NCBI RefSeq assembly: GCF_015024225.1
Contig: NZ_JACJGM010000009.1
Location: 1 to 64,000, forward strand
DNA: 64,000 bases
Source: Nocardioides lijunqiniae
GTDB taxonomy: Bacteria > Actinomycetota > Actinomycetes > Propionibacteriales > Nocardioidaceae
Direction: 5' to 3'
The position numbers and the translations under genes were made by a program. How positions within the stretch are numbered: the stretch's first letter is position 1; every line of letters begins with the position of its first letter. Under the pieces are notes generated by a model that was given only the letters and a program-made list of their open reading frames with translations, made no database searches and had not been told where the DNA came from. This document shows, piece by piece, positions 1 to 8,809 of the stretch.

Positions 1-1653
1 CGCCACCCGGACCACCGAGCGTGGCGGGACGGCGGACGAGCGCCGCAGCGGCCTCGGCGCCGATCCGGCGCGCACCATCACGTCGTCCTCCGGAGCGGGG
101 GGCGGCAGCGGCGGCGGCGCGGCGGGCGGTGACTGCACGGCGCCGATGTCGCAGCCCGCGCCGGTGTCGCGCACCGCGCCGACCGCGTCCCGGTCGAGCA
201 GGTCCCCCCACGTGACCCAGCGCTCCAGCAGCTGGCCGGACGGCAGCGGCGTGGGAAGCGCGGCGAGGCACGAGCCGCTCGGGATGCGGCCGCGCACGGG
301 GCTGCCGTCGTACGGCGTGAGGACGAATCCCAGCGGGTCGTCCTCGAGCCGCGCGAGCATCGGGCTCGCTCCGCGGACGTCGGTGACGGACTCGAGGCCG
401 CAGCTGTCGTCGGTGACGAAGTTGTGGCCGAGCGAGACGCCGTCGTAGACCCGGCAGCTGCGCCGGGTGGGGATGGTGTCGCCGGTGACCCCCTCGTACG
501 CCGGCGGCCCGATGATCGACCCGAAGCTGCGCAGGGTCCCGGCGGCCGAGACGTCGCCCCCGACCGAGGCGATGTTGCGGGTGAGCGTGGAGGAGATGAT
601 CGTCGTGCGGCCGGCCGAGAGGACCCCGCCACCGGCGCCCTCGGAGTAGTTGTCGGTGACCGTGGCGTTGACCAGCGCCACGCTGCCGCGGGCCCAGATC
701 CCGCCGCCGCCGTGGGCCACGGCGAGGTTGCGGGCGACGGTCGAGTTGACCACGAGGACGTCGGCCTCGCCGGCGATCGCCCCGCCGCGGTCGTCGGCGC
801 GGTTGCCGATCACCGTGCTCTCCAGCACCGCGACGTCGCCGTCGACGGTGAAGATGGCACCGCCGGGACCGTCCGCCGCGCTGCCGTCGATGAGCGAGTC
901 GACCACGGTCACGTCGCCGTCACCGTCGGCGTAGAGCGCTCCGCCGTCGCCGTCGGTGGTGTTGCCGTCGATGTGGGAGCCGACCACGAGGATGTCGCCC
1001 GTCGAGGCCACGGCACCGCCCGATCCGTCGACCAGGTTGGCGCTGAGGATCGAGTCGTGGACGCGCACGCCGCCCCGGCCGGCGTAGACCGCCCCACCGT
1101 CGTCGTTGGCGAGGTTGCCGTTGATGCGGCACCGGTGCACGGTGACCCGGCGCATCGAGAACACCCCGCCTCCCGCCTCCTCGGCGAGGTTCTGCCGGAT
1201 GACGCAGTCCGACAGCAGCACCTCGCCGCGCGAGGCCAGCGCGGCGCCGGGCCCGTCGGCGCCACCGCGGGTCAGGATCACGTCGCGCAGGTCCAGGTGG
1301 CCGGTGCCGTCCTGGCGCAGGACGCGCTTCTCGAAGCACGACTGGCGCAGGCTGCGGCCGTGACCGTCGAGCACCAAGGCGTACGGCGACTCCCGGATCG
1401 GGTCGCCGTGGAGGCAGTCGCGCAGCACGATGTCGGCGCCGAGGTCGATGCGCCGTCGCAGCGGGTCGGCCCAGGCCGCGCGCAGCTGGGTCTCGGTCGT
1501 CACCCAGCCGGGAGGCACGGCCCCCGCGGACGAGGCGCCGCGCGCGGGCGGGAGGGCGTCGCCGACGCCGGTGGTCAGCGCCGAGGCCTGGCCGGCCAGG
1601 AGCAGGGACGCGAGAGCGAGGGTGCTCCACCGGGCGGGGCGTACCGCATCCAC
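1..1653 (-). CDS. Secreted parallel beta-helix repeat protein (3' end beyond window)
   Basis: Read from GTG at 1653, preceded by a GAGGAGG ribosome site at 1658-1664, the frame stays open for 551 codons to the window edge, so the C-terminus is missing. The first ~25 residues form a signal peptide (basic start, then LALASLLLAGQASA). From about residue 110 to 320 there are repeated units of roughly 23 residues built on GGA(V/I/L) turns and S/N-rich strands, such as DGGAVYAGRGGVRVHDS and DGPGGAIFTVDGDVAVLES. This is typical of polymorphic-outer-membrane-type right-handed beta-helices. A proline-rich stretch (APPPLPPPAPEDD) begins just before the edge. It is probably an exported or surface protein; ligand and anchor are unknown. 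Confidence 0.8.
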   Translation of the reverse strand, partial: MDAVRPARWSTLALASLLLAGQASALTTGVGDALPPARGASSAGAVPPGWVTTETQLRAAWADPLRRRIDLGADIVLRDCLHGDPIRESPYALVLDGHGRSLRQSCFEKRVLRQDGTGHLDLRDVILTRGGADGPGAALASRGEVLLSDCVIRQNLAEEAGGGVFSMRRVTVHRCRINGNLANDDGGAVYAGRGGVRVHDSILSANLVDGSGGAVASTGDILVVGSHIDGNTTDGDGGALYADGDGDVTVVDSLIDGSAADGPGGAIFTVDGDVAVLESTVIGNRADDRGGAIAGEADVLVVNSTVARNLAVAHGGGGIWARGSVALVNATVTDNYSEGAGGGVLSAGRTTIISSTLTRNIASVGGDVSAAGTLRSFGSIIGPPAYEGVTGDTIPTRRSCRVYDGVSLGHNFVTDDSCGLESVTDVRGASPMLARLEDDPLGFVLTPYDGSPVRGRIPSGSCLAALPTPLPSGQLLERWVTWGDLLDRDAVGAVRDTGAGCDIGAVQSPPAAPPPLPPPAPEDDVMVRAGSAPRPLRRSSAVPPRSVVRVA

Positions 1654-1735
1654 GAGTCCTCCTCAGGACTCCGACGGTACGCCGACGAGCCCCTCGCCGA
1701 GGGGATTTCGGCACGGCTAGGGGCTCGGACCCCTC

Positions 1736-2998
1736 TCAGCGGCTCCGCAGCACCCGGACCCGGACCCCGTCGCCGGCCTCCAGGTCACCCTCGGAGCGGT
1801 CGTCGGGGAGCGCCTCGAGCATGTCCTCGGGGTCGACCAGCGTGACCTCGTGGCCGTCGAGCACCAGGCGCCGCACCGCCTCGACCAGCATCCGCCGCCC
1901 CACGTCGCGCACCTCGTGGACGCGGGTGAGGTCGAGGACGACGGCGGACTCGGTGGGCGGCTCGTCGGCGAGGTAGCGCAGGACGCGCTCCATGCCCACG
2001 AAGTTGACCGAGCCCTGGAGCTCGTAGGCCCAGCCGTGCCCGGACCTGTCGCCCGGGAGCTCGGTGCGGCCGCGGACCAGGGAGCGCGCCGGCGGCGGCA
2101 CCTCCATCAGGTGCATGCCCATGTCGTGGGAGAGGCGCTCGAAGACCTGGACCCCGCGCACGGAGTTGCCGTGCCGGTCGAGCCGCGGCGAGAACGTGGC
2201 CATGCCGACCTGCCCGGGCAGGGCGCCGATGAGGCCGCCGGCGACGCCGCTCTTGGCCGGGATCCCGACGCTGGTGAACCAGTCGCCGGCGGCGTCGTAC
2301 ATCCCGCAGGTGGCCATCACCGCCATCACCTGACGGGTCACGTCGTGCGGCACCACCCGCTCGCCGGTGATCGGCTGCACGCCGCCGTTCGCCAGGGTCG
2401 CGGCCATGACCGCCAGGTCGCGCACGGTGACGAGCAGCGAGCACTGCCGGGTGTAGCCCTCGACGACCTGCTGGGCGTCCTGCTCGACGATCCCGTGGCT
2501 GCGCAGCATGAAGGCGATGGCCCGGTTGCGGTCGGCGGTCTCGAGCTCGGAGGCGAACACCTGCTCGTCGACCTCGAGGTCGCGACCGGCGAAGGCCGAG
2601 AAGCCGCGGCGGACCGTCTCGTCGTCGATGAGGGCGTGCACGGTCAGCGCACCGGCGTTGATCATGGGGTTGAGCGGACGCCCGGTCCCCACCTCGAGCG
2701 ACAGCTCGTTGAACGCGTCGCCGGACGGCTCCACGCCCACCTTCTCCAGCACCCCGTCGATGCCGTGCCGGGCCAGGGCGAGCGCGTAGGCGAAGGGCTT
2801 GGAGATGGACTGGATGGAGAACTCCACCGCGTCGTCGCCGACGCCGTAGACCGCCCCGTCGACGGTGGCCAGCGCCAGCGCGAACCGGTCGGGGTCGGCC
2901 TGCGCCAGCTCCGGGATGTACGCCGCCAGCTCGCCGCCGGCGTCACCGCCACAGGTGTCGAGGACCTCGGTGAGGTAGTCGGGGATCGGTGAGCGCAC
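1736..2998 (-). CDS. glsA: Glutaminase with C-terminal STAS domain
   Basis: This hydrolyses L-glutamine to glutamate and ammonia in the cytoplasm. Residues 1-310 are a serine-dependent glutaminase of the beta-lactamase fold, with the S-x-x-K motif as SISK at 64-67 and conserved segments NPMINAGAL and YTRQCSLLVTVRDLA. The protein has 420 residues, about 110 more than single-domain GlsA. The extra tail (about 325-410, with VVLDLTRVHEVRDVGRRML) looks like a STAS domain, a fusion known in actinobacterial glutaminases. The GTG start lies one base after the stop of the upstream small membrane gene, so it is the last gene of an operon with the acyl-CoA ligase and MMPL transporter. Confidence 0.9.
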   Translation of the reverse strand: MRSPIPDYLTEVLDTCGGDAGGELAAYIPELAQADPDRFALALATVDGAVYGVGDDAVEFSIQSISKPFAYALALARHGIDGVLEKVGVEPSGDAFNELSLEVGTGRPLNPMINAGALTVHALIDDETVRRGFSAFAGRDLEVDEQVFASELETADRNRAIAFMLRSHGIVEQDAQQVVEGYTRQCSLLVTVRDLAVMAATLANGGVQPITGERVVPHDVTRQVMAVMATCGMYDAAGDWFTSVGIPAKSGVAGGLIGALPGQVGMATFSPRLDRHGNSVRGVQVFERLSHDMGMHLMEVPPPARSLVRGRTELPGDRSGHGWAYELQGSVNFVGMERVLRYLADEPPTESAVVLDLTRVHEVRDVGRRMLVEAVRRLVLDGHEVTLVDPEDMLEALPDDRSEGDLEAGDGVRVRVLRSR

Positions 2999-2999
2999 C

Positions 3000-3194
3000 T
3001 CAGCGCCTGCGCCCTCGGCCCTGGATGATCACGAAGGCCAGCGCGACGCCCAGGCCGGCGACGAGCGGCCCGATCGTCGCCCACGTGCGCTCCCCCGACA
3101 TGGAGCTGCCGCCGAGGTAGCCCAGGCCCTGCAGCGTCCACAAGGCGCCGATCGCGACCATGAGGCCGGCTCCCGCCAGGCCCAGCGCCCTCAT
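3000..3194 (-). CDS. Small two-helix membrane protein
   Basis: This 64-residue protein has two hydrophobic segments (about 5-27 and 38-57) joined by a short polar loop (GGSSMSGERTW), and ends in a basic GRGRRR tail that suggests a cytoplasmic C-terminus. It belongs to no family I recognise. It sits 13 nt after the acyl-CoA ligase and one base before the glutaminase, all on the minus strand, so it is almost certainly co-transcribed. Tight packing between two clear genes is the main evidence that it is real. It could be an accessory subunit of the MMPL exporter, but nothing in the sequence proves it. Confidence 0.7.
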   Translation of the reverse strand: MRALGLAGAGLMVAIGALWTLQGLGYLGGSSMSGERTWATIGPLVAGLGVALAFVIIQGRGRRR

Positions 3195-3207
3195 CGGGCC
3201 GCCACCG

Positions 3208-4800
3208 TCACGAGAGCTCGCGCTTGAGGATCTTGCCGGTCGCGGTCATCGGCAGCGCGTCGACGACCTGCACCTCCCGGGGGTACTTGTAGGCGGCCAT
3301 CTGCTCCCTGCCCCAGGCCACGAGCTCCTCCTCGCTGACGCCGGCCTCGTCGTGCAGGATGACGACGGCCTTGATCTCCTCGCCGTGCGAGGGGTGCGGG
3401 ACGCCGATGACCGCGGCCAGCGATACGGCCGGGTGGGTCATCAGGACCTCCTCGATCTCGCGCGGGTAGACGTTGTAGCCGCCCCGGATGATCATGTCCT
3501 TGGAGCGGTCGACGATGTAGTACCAGCCGTCGGCGTCGCGGCGGCCCAGGTCGCCGGAGCGGAACCAGCCGTCCTTGATGGCCTCGGCCGTCGCCTCGGG
3601 CCGGTTGTAGTAGCCCTTCATGATGTTGTGGCCCTTGATCGCGATCTCGCCGATGGCCTGCTCGGGGTCCTCGCCACCGTCGATCTCGTCCCACGACCCG
3701 GGCTCGAGCAGCGTCATCTCGACGCCGGGGATCGGCACGCCGATCGAGCCGGCGCGCACCTCCTCGCCGTACGGCGAGAAGCTCGCGACCGGCGAGGTCT
3801 CCGACAGCCCGTAGCCCTCGAGGATCGTCACGCCGAAGCGCTTCTGGAAGTCCTTGTGCACCTCCACCGGGAGCGCCGACCCGCCGGCCGCGGCGATGCG
3901 CAGGTTGCGGGCGATCTCCTCGACGTCGACCGAGCCGTCCAGCGCGCCCAGCAGCCCCCAGTACATCGTCGGGACGCCGGCGAAGAACGTCACCTTCTCG
4001 GTGATCATCGTCATCAGGGCCGGACCGGCCTCGAAGCGCGGCAGCATCACGACCGTGCCGCCGTAGGCGAAGGCGCCGTTCTGGATGACGGTCTGGCCGA
4101 AGGAGTGGAAGAGCGGCAGCACGCACAGGAAGGTGTCGGGGCGCTGCGCGTCGGCGCCGAAGAGGGCCTCGCCCGCGAGCGCGTTGTCGCGCATGTTGCG
4201 GTGGCGCAGCTCGGCGCCCTTGGGCTGACCGGTGGTGCCCGAGGTGTAGAGGATCACCGCGGTGTCGTCCTCGTCGGTCGGCACGGTGTCGAACGTCGTC
4301 GGCTGGCCGGCGACGGCCTGGCCGAACGTCTCGGCGCCCTCGAGGGGGGAGTCGGCGGCGGGGTCGACCGTGACGACGAAGAAGTGCTCGCAGCCCTCGG
4401 CCTGCTGGAAGCCGGCGAAGCCCTCGGCTCCGATCGGCAGGTCGCGGGTGCCCTCGAAGCAGAAGTAGGCCTTCACCTCCGCGTCGGCCAGGTGGTAGGC
4501 CACCTCGCGCCCCTTGAGGAGCACGTTGAGCGGCACGACGGTGGCGCCGGCCTTGAGGATGCCGAAGTAGATGATCGTGAGGTGCGGCAGGTTGGCGCAG
4601 CTGAGCGCCACCTTGTCGCCGGGCTGGATGCCGCGCGACACGAGCAGGTGGGCCACCTGGTTGGCCGCGCCGTCGACCTGCGCGTAGGTCAGCCGGGTGT
4701 CGCCCAGGACGACGGCCTCCCGCTCGGGGTACTGCTCGGTGCTGTGCTCCAGCAGCGTTGCCAGGTTGTACGTCGTCTCCGACACCGGGTCCTCCGTCAC
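3208..4800 (-). CDS. Long-chain fatty acid--CoA ligase (FadD-like)
   Basis: This is an ANL-superfamily adenylating enzyme that activates a carboxylic acid, probably a fatty acid, to its acyl-CoA via acyl-AMP. The 530 residues contain the P-loop YTSGTTGQPKG at 185-195, the GYGLSETS motif at 329-336, the SGDLGRRDADGW hinge region and the C-terminal catalytic lysine in TGKILKREL. The start is GTG at 4800; GTG at 4785 (VSETTYNL) is an alternative. A TAGGTT box overlaps the end of the upstream MMPL gene, 21 nt away, so it may be read both in the operon and from its own promoter. Pairing with an MMPL transporter suggests lipid export or cell-envelope lipid synthesis (inference). Confidence 0.9.
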   Translation of the reverse strand: MTEDPVSETTYNLATLLEHSTEQYPEREAVVLGDTRLTYAQVDGAANQVAHLLVSRGIQPGDKVALSCANLPHLTIIYFGILKAGATVVPLNVLLKGREVAYHLADAEVKAYFCFEGTRDLPIGAEGFAGFQQAEGCEHFFVVTVDPAADSPLEGAETFGQAVAGQPTTFDTVPTDEDDTAVILYTSGTTGQPKGAELRHRNMRDNALAGEALFGADAQRPDTFLCVLPLFHSFGQTVIQNGAFAYGGTVVMLPRFEAGPALMTMITEKVTFFAGVPTMYWGLLGALDGSVDVEEIARNLRIAAAGGSALPVEVHKDFQKRFGVTILEGYGLSETSPVASFSPYGEEVRAGSIGVPIPGVEMTLLEPGSWDEIDGGEDPEQAIGEIAIKGHNIMKGYYNRPEATAEAIKDGWFRSGDLGRRDADGWYYIVDRSKDMIIRGGYNVYPREIEEVLMTHPAVSLAAVIGVPHPSHGEEIKAVVILHDEAGVSEEELVAWGREQMAAYKYPREVQVVDALPMTATGKILKRELS

Positions 4801-4821
4801 GTCGTCGTGGTCAGGCCCAAC

Positions 4822-6903
4822 CTACTGACCGTCCCTGACCTCGTCACGGGAGAGCGCGCCGGGCCACCAGAAGCGTCGCCCCAGCAGCGCGACCAGCGCC
4901 GGCACCAGCACGCTGCGCACCAGCAGCGTGTCGAGCAGCACGCCGAACCCGACGATGACGCCGACCTGCGTCAGCACGATCAGCGGCAGCACGCCCAGGA
5001 CGGTGAACACCGCGGCGAGCAGGATCCCGGCGCTGGTGATGACGCCGCCGGTGACCGCCAGCGCGACCGAGATCGCGCGCTTGGTGTCGTGCTGGGCGGC
5101 CTCCTCCTTGGCGCGGGTGGTGAGGAAGATGTTGTAGTCGACGCCGAGGGCCACCAGGAACAGGAAGCTCAGCAGCGGCACGCTGAGGTCGAGCGCCGGG
5201 AAGTCGAACCAGTGCGTGAACGCCCACCAGCTGGCCCCCAGGCTCGCCGCGAACGTCGCGACCACGGTGAGCACCAGCACGACCGCGGCGACGATCGAGC
5301 GGAGCAGCACCAGCAGCACGAGCAGGACGACGCCCAGGATCATCGGGATGATCAGCGCCTGGTCGCGGTCGGTGGCGGTCTGCGCGTCCAGCGACTGGGC
5401 GTCCGGTCCACCGACCAGCGCGTCCGGGTCGACGTCCTTCGCCGCGTCGCGGATCGCCTCGACGGTCGAGAAGGCGCGCTCGGAGCCGGGGTCGGCGCTG
5501 AGCACCGCGCTCAGCACCGTGGTGCCCTCGGCGGAGTCCTCGGGCTTCGGCGGCTCCACCCGGTCGACCCCGTCGACGCCGGCGACCGCGCGCCGTACGT
5601 CGTCGGCGGCGGCGTCGGGCACCAGGACCGAGGTGGGCTGGGAGGCCCCTGCCGGGAAGTGCTCGGCCAGCACCTCCTGGCCGGTGACCGACTCCGGCGT
5701 CGCCCGGAACTGCTCGGTCTGCGACAGGCCCGTCGTGAGCCCGGACAGGGGCAGGGCGAGCACGACCAGGGCCAGGAGGCCGGCGACCGACACCAGGACC
5801 GGGCGCCGGGTCACGCCGGCGGCGACCTTCGACCAGAAGCCGGTGCGCGTGGGGTCGTCCTGGCCGACGTGCGGCACGAACGGCCAGAAGAGGCGGCGCC
5901 CGAAGAGCGTCATCGCCGCCGGCAGCACGACCAGCGCGTAGAGGACGGCGACCACGATGCCGATGGCGCCGCCGTAGCCGATGTTGCGGCTGCTCGGACT
6001 GTCGGCGAAGCCCAGGCAGAGCAGGGCCAGCACGACGGTGCCGGAGCTGGCGAGGATCGCCGGCGCGGCCTGGCTCCAGGCGACCCGCATGGCGTCGTAG
6101 CGGCTCTCCTCGCGGCGCAGCTCCTCGCGGTAGCGGGCGATCAGCAGCAGGGCGTAGTTGGTGCCGGCGCCGAAGACGAGCACGGAGGTGATGCCGGTCG
6201 ACTGCCCGTCCACGCTGAACGGGAAGACTCGGCTGGCGGCGTCGACGGCGGTGGCGGCGACCTGGTCGGCGACCCCGACGACCGACAGCGGCACCAGCCA
6301 CAGCCAGGGGCTGCGGTAGGTGAGCAGGAGCAGGAGCGCCACGACGCAGGCGGTGGTGATGAGCAGCCGCACGTCGGCGCCGTCGAAGACCTTCGACAGG
6401 TCCACGGTGAAGGCGGGCCCGCCGGTGGCCCGGGCGCGCAGCCCGTCGGGCAGGTCAGCCGACGCGGCCTCGCGGATGGCGGTGACGGGCTCCTCGAGCT
6501 CGTCCTCGGGGGTGTCGGTGCGCAGCGGCACCCCGACGAAGGCGGCCTCGCCGTCCTCGGCGAAGACCGGGAACGCCTGCTGGCCCTCGGCGGCGAGCGG
6601 CTGCAGCTCGGCGACCTTGGCGCCGACGACCTCGCGGTCCTGGGCGGTCAGCTTCTCCCCGTCACGGTCGAAGACCGCGAAGACCGGCGTGAACTCCGAG
6701 GTGCCGAGCGACTCCTGGAGCACGCCGGCGCGGGCCGACTCGGCGCTGTCGGGCAGGTTGGCGGCGGCGTTGTCGCTCTCGTCGCCGGTGATGCCCGCGC
6801 CCAGCGCGAGGACCGAGAAGACGATCGCGACCAGGACGACGGCGCGGCTCGTCCACCGGCCGATCGGGACCCGCCGACTGGCTTTATTTCCATTGGTGAA
6901 CAT
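4822..6903 (-). CDS. MMPL-family transporter
   Basis: This is an RND-superfamily MMPL membrane transporter of 693 residues. It has an N-terminal helix, a large outside loop (about 45-175), a block of five or six helices, a second outside loop (about 395-520) and a last helix block ending near residue 680. Such proteins use proton motive force to export lipids or drugs. I chose ATG 6903 (MFTNGNK), with a GAGGG ribosome site five bases upstream. A longer reading from 6945 would overlap the divergent MarR gene. The start region is AT-rich (TTTATTTCCATTGG), unlike its surroundings, as expected for a promoter/operator area. The MarR product upstream is the likely regulator, and the acyl-CoA ligase follows in the same operon. 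Confidence 0.9.
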   Translation of the reverse strand: MFTNGNKASRRVPIGRWTSRAVVLVAIVFSVLALGAGITGDESDNAAANLPDSAESARAGVLQESLGTSEFTPVFAVFDRDGEKLTAQDREVVGAKVAELQPLAAEGQQAFPVFAEDGEAAFVGVPLRTDTPEDELEEPVTAIREAASADLPDGLRARATGGPAFTVDLSKVFDGADVRLLITTACVVALLLLLTYRSPWLWLVPLSVVGVADQVAATAVDAASRVFPFSVDGQSTGITSVLVFGAGTNYALLLIARYREELRREESRYDAMRVAWSQAAPAILASSGTVVLALLCLGFADSPSSRNIGYGGAIGIVVAVLYALVVLPAAMTLFGRRLFWPFVPHVGQDDPTRTGFWSKVAAGVTRRPVLVSVAGLLALVVLALPLSGLTTGLSQTEQFRATPESVTGQEVLAEHFPAGASQPTSVLVPDAAADDVRRAVAGVDGVDRVEPPKPEDSAEGTTVLSAVLSADPGSERAFSTVEAIRDAAKDVDPDALVGGPDAQSLDAQTATDRDQALIIPMILGVVLLVLLVLLRSIVAAVVLVLTVVATFAASLGASWWAFTHWFDFPALDLSVPLLSFLFLVALGVDYNIFLTTRAKEEAAQHDTKRAISVALAVTGGVITSAGILLAAVFTVLGVLPLIVLTQVGVIVGFGVLLDTLLVRSVLVPALVALLGRRFWWPGALSRDEVRDGQ

Positions 6904-6932
6904 TTCCACCCTCGAAACAGTAGGCTGGCGTC
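6904..6932. promoter_or_regulatory. Divergent promoter region between MMPL operon and marR
   Basis: These 29 bases separate the MMPL and MarR starts. For MarR, the -10-like TAGGCT (6921-6926) is followed by six bases and then the GTG, with no ribosome site, so the mRNA is probably leaderless. A short TTTC...GAAA inverted repeat (6903-6917) spans the MMPL start and is a weak candidate operator. Confidence 0.5.
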
Positions 6933-7418
6933 GTGGACGGAGCAAGCCGGGAACCTATGCGTTCACCCGACGCCCTGCGGGTGACGCGGGCGCTGCGCGG
7001 GTTCGCCAACGAGTCCGAGCTCTACGTCGGGGCGGCGGGGCGCGAGGCCGAGATGCACCGCACGGACCTCACCGGCCTGGCCGTCGTCATGGACCGCGGC
7101 CTGCAGGGCGAGCCGCCGACCCCCGGCCAGATCAGCGCCGCCCTCCAGCTCAGCGCGCCCGCCACGTCCGCGATGCTCGACCGCCTGGAGCGCCTGGGCC
7201 ACGTCGTGCGCACGCCCCACCCCTCCGACCGGCGCTCGGTCGTCGTGGAGGTCACCGACCACGCGATGCAGGTCGGCGGCGCGATGTTTGGCCGCCTGGC
7301 GGCCCACCTCCGTCCGGTCCTGGAGGAGCGCAGCCCCGAGGAGCTCGAGGTCATCGCGTCGTTCCTCGAGGAGGCCGTCACGGCCACCCGCACCGCCCGG
7401 GAGTCCCTGGCCGACTAG
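6933..7418 (+). CDS. MarR-family transcriptional regulator
   Basis: This 161-residue winged-helix regulator has the family core QISAALQLSAPATSAMLDRLERLGHV (helix-turn-helix, about 67-92) followed by the wing HPSDRRSVVVEVTD. It starts at GTG 6933 behind a TAGGCT box, probably as a leaderless message. It diverges from the MMPL exporter with only 29 bases between the start codons, the usual layout for a local repressor of an efflux operon that also controls itself. The ligand cannot be read from the sequence. Its end comes within six bases of the convergent SRPBCC gene. Confidence 0.9.
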   Translation: MDGASREPMRSPDALRVTRALRGFANESELYVGAAGREAEMHRTDLTGLAVVMDRGLQGEPPTPGQISAALQLSAPATSAMLDRLERLGHVVRTPHPSDRRSVVVEVTDHAMQVGGAMFGRLAAHLRPVLEERSPEELEVIASFLEEAVTATRTARESLAD

Positions 7419-7423
7419 GCCGA

Positions 7424-7837
7424 CTAGACCGACTGGGAGCGTCGCGCCAGGATCCGGCCGGCCTTGCGCAGGTCCGCCCGCACGGCGAGCGGCGCCAGCA
7501 CGCCGAGCGCCCGGGCGGCCAGGGCGGCCGGGCCGCGGGCGGCGATCCGCATCGTCGGCTCGACCTCGCAGCCGCCCGGGGCGGGCGCGAACTCCAGGGT
7601 CAGCTCCGCCGACCACGACCGCCACGTGCCGCGCTCGGTCCAGCGGTGCGGGCGGTCCAGCTCGGTCGTCTCCATCGCGGGCCGCAGCCCCGGCGTCGTC
7701 ACGTCGACCCAGCGCTGACCGACCGCGACCGGGCCGCTGACGTCCTCGACGCGGGCCAGGCTCGACTGCCACTGCGACCGGTGGGCGGGGTCGACCAGGT
7801 AGTCGAAGGCCACCTCCGGCGGCACGGGCAGGTGCAT
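7424..7837 (-). CDS. SRPBCC-family (polyketide cyclase/START-like) protein
   Basis: This 137-residue protein has the START/SRPBCC layout: VPPEVAFDYLVDPAHRSQW at the front, a strand-rich middle (GQRWVDVTTPG, WSAELTLEFAPAPGGCEV) and a long C-terminal helix (LRKAGRILARRS). Members bind hydrophobic ligands or act as cyclases; the ligand here is unknown. Its ATG shares one base with the purC stop (TGATG), so translation is coupled to SAICAR synthetase. The functional link to purines is probably only positional. Confidence 0.8.
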   Translation of the reverse strand: MHLPVPPEVAFDYLVDPAHRSQWQSSLARVEDVSGPVAVGQRWVDVTTPGLRPAMETTELDRPHRWTERGTWRSWSAELTLEFAPAPGGCEVEPTMRIAARGPAALAARALGVLAPLAVRADLRKAGRILARRSQSV

Positions 7838-8727
7838 CAGAAGCGCTCGCCGGTGAGCAGCTCGTAGATCTCGACGTAGCGGGCGCGGGTGCGGTCGACG
7901 ACCTCGGGCGGCAGCGGCGGCGGCGTGGCGCCGGACGCCTTGTCCCAGCCGGACTCCGGCGAGAGCGCCCAGTTGCGCACGATCTGCTTGTCGTAGGACG
8001 GCTGGGTCCGGCCGGGCTGCCAGTCGTCGGCCGGCCAGAAGCGGGAGGAGTCGGGGGTCAGCACCTCGTCGCCGAGGACCATCTCGCCCTCGCTGCCGGC
8101 GCCGAACTCGAGCTTGGTGTCGGCCAGGATGATGCCGCGCTCGCGGGCCACGGACTCCGCGCGCGCGTAGACGTCGAGCGTGAGGCGCCGTAGCTCGTCG
8201 GCGACGTCGGACCCGACCTCGGCGACCACCGCGGCGAAGGAGACGTTCTCGTCGTGGTCGCCGAGCGCCGCCTTCGTGGCGGGCGTGAAGATCGGCTCGG
8301 GCAGGCGGCTGCCGTCCTCGAGGCCGTCGGGCAGCGCGATGCCGCACACCTCGCCGGTGGCGCGGTAGTCGAGCAGTCCGGAGCCGGTGAGGTAGCCGCG
8401 CACGACGCACTCGACCGGGTACATGTCCAGGCGCCGGCACACGACCGCGCGCCCGCGCACCGCCTCGGGCACGTCGGTGGAGAGCACGTGGTGGGGCACC
8501 CCGAGCTGTCCGAACCACCACAGCGACATGCGGGTGAGGATCTCGCCCTTGTCGGGGATCGTGGTGTCGAGGACGTGGTCGAAGATCGACAGCCGGTCGC
8601 TGGCCACCATGAGCAGCTCGCCGGCGTACGGGCCGGAGTCGAGCACGTAGAGGTCGCGCACCTTGCCCGAGTGGAGCGGGGTGGCGCCGGGGATCGCGGG
8701 CGCCGCGGGGATGTTGAGGTCGGCCAC
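7837..8727 (-). CDS. purC: Phosphoribosylaminoimidazole-succinocarboxamide synthase
   Basis: This ATP-dependent ligase joins aspartate to CAIR to give SAICAR in purine synthesis. The 296 residues show the family opening HSGKVRDLYVLD, SDRLSIFDHVL, VVRGYLTGSGLLDY, and the ILADTKLEFG motif in the ATP-grasp-like core. Length is normal for actinobacterial PurC. Translation starts at GTG 8727, six bases after a TAGGCT box, so the message is probably leaderless. The next step, purB, and purD lie 9 kb away, separated by accessory genes. Confidence 0.97.
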   Translation of the reverse strand: MADLNIPAAPAIPGATPLHSGKVRDLYVLDSGPYAGELLMVASDRLSIFDHVLDTTIPDKGEILTRMSLWWFGQLGVPHHVLSTDVPEAVRGRAVVCRRLDMYPVECVVRGYLTGSGLLDYRATGEVCGIALPDGLEDGSRLPEPIFTPATKAALGDHDENVSFAAVVAEVGSDVADELRRLTLDVYARAESVARERGIILADTKLEFGAGSEGEMVLGDEVLTPDSSRFWPADDWQPGRTQPSYDKQIVRNWALSPESGWDKASGATPPPLPPEVVDRTRARYVEIYELLTGERF

Positions 8728-8733
8728 GGCGTC

Positions 8734-8739
8734 AGCCTA
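8734..8739 (-). promoter_or_regulatory. -10 box of purC (leaderless)
   Basis: On the minus strand TAGGCT is followed by exactly six bases (GACGCC) and then the purC GTG, with no ribosome-binding site between. It is one of about twenty genes in the window with this spacing. Confidence 0.55.
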
Positions 8740-8788
8740 GTGGCGAGCGCGGCGGGACCGTCCGCGCCGAGGCTTCCGTCGAATCTTA

Positions 8789-8803
8789 GTCACGTGACAT
8801 AGT
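8789..8803 (+). promoter_or_regulatory. Palindrome plus -10 box upstream of sulfotransferase
   Basis: GTCACGTGAC (8789-8798) is a perfect 10-base palindrome. It touches a -10-like CATAGT (8798-8803) six bases before the sulfotransferase ATG, so a protein bound there would block the promoter. A longer version, GGTCACGTGACC, occurs at 13449-13460 at the start of another gene. Confidence 0.4.
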
Positions 8804-8809
8804 GGTGTT

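Noticed and set aside
3160..6984. Very long open frame on the plus strand across the ligase and MMPL genes
   Set aside because: It is a GC-rich mirror frame with low-complexity R/A/G/H/D composition and no recognisable motif; the minus-strand genes have clear families.
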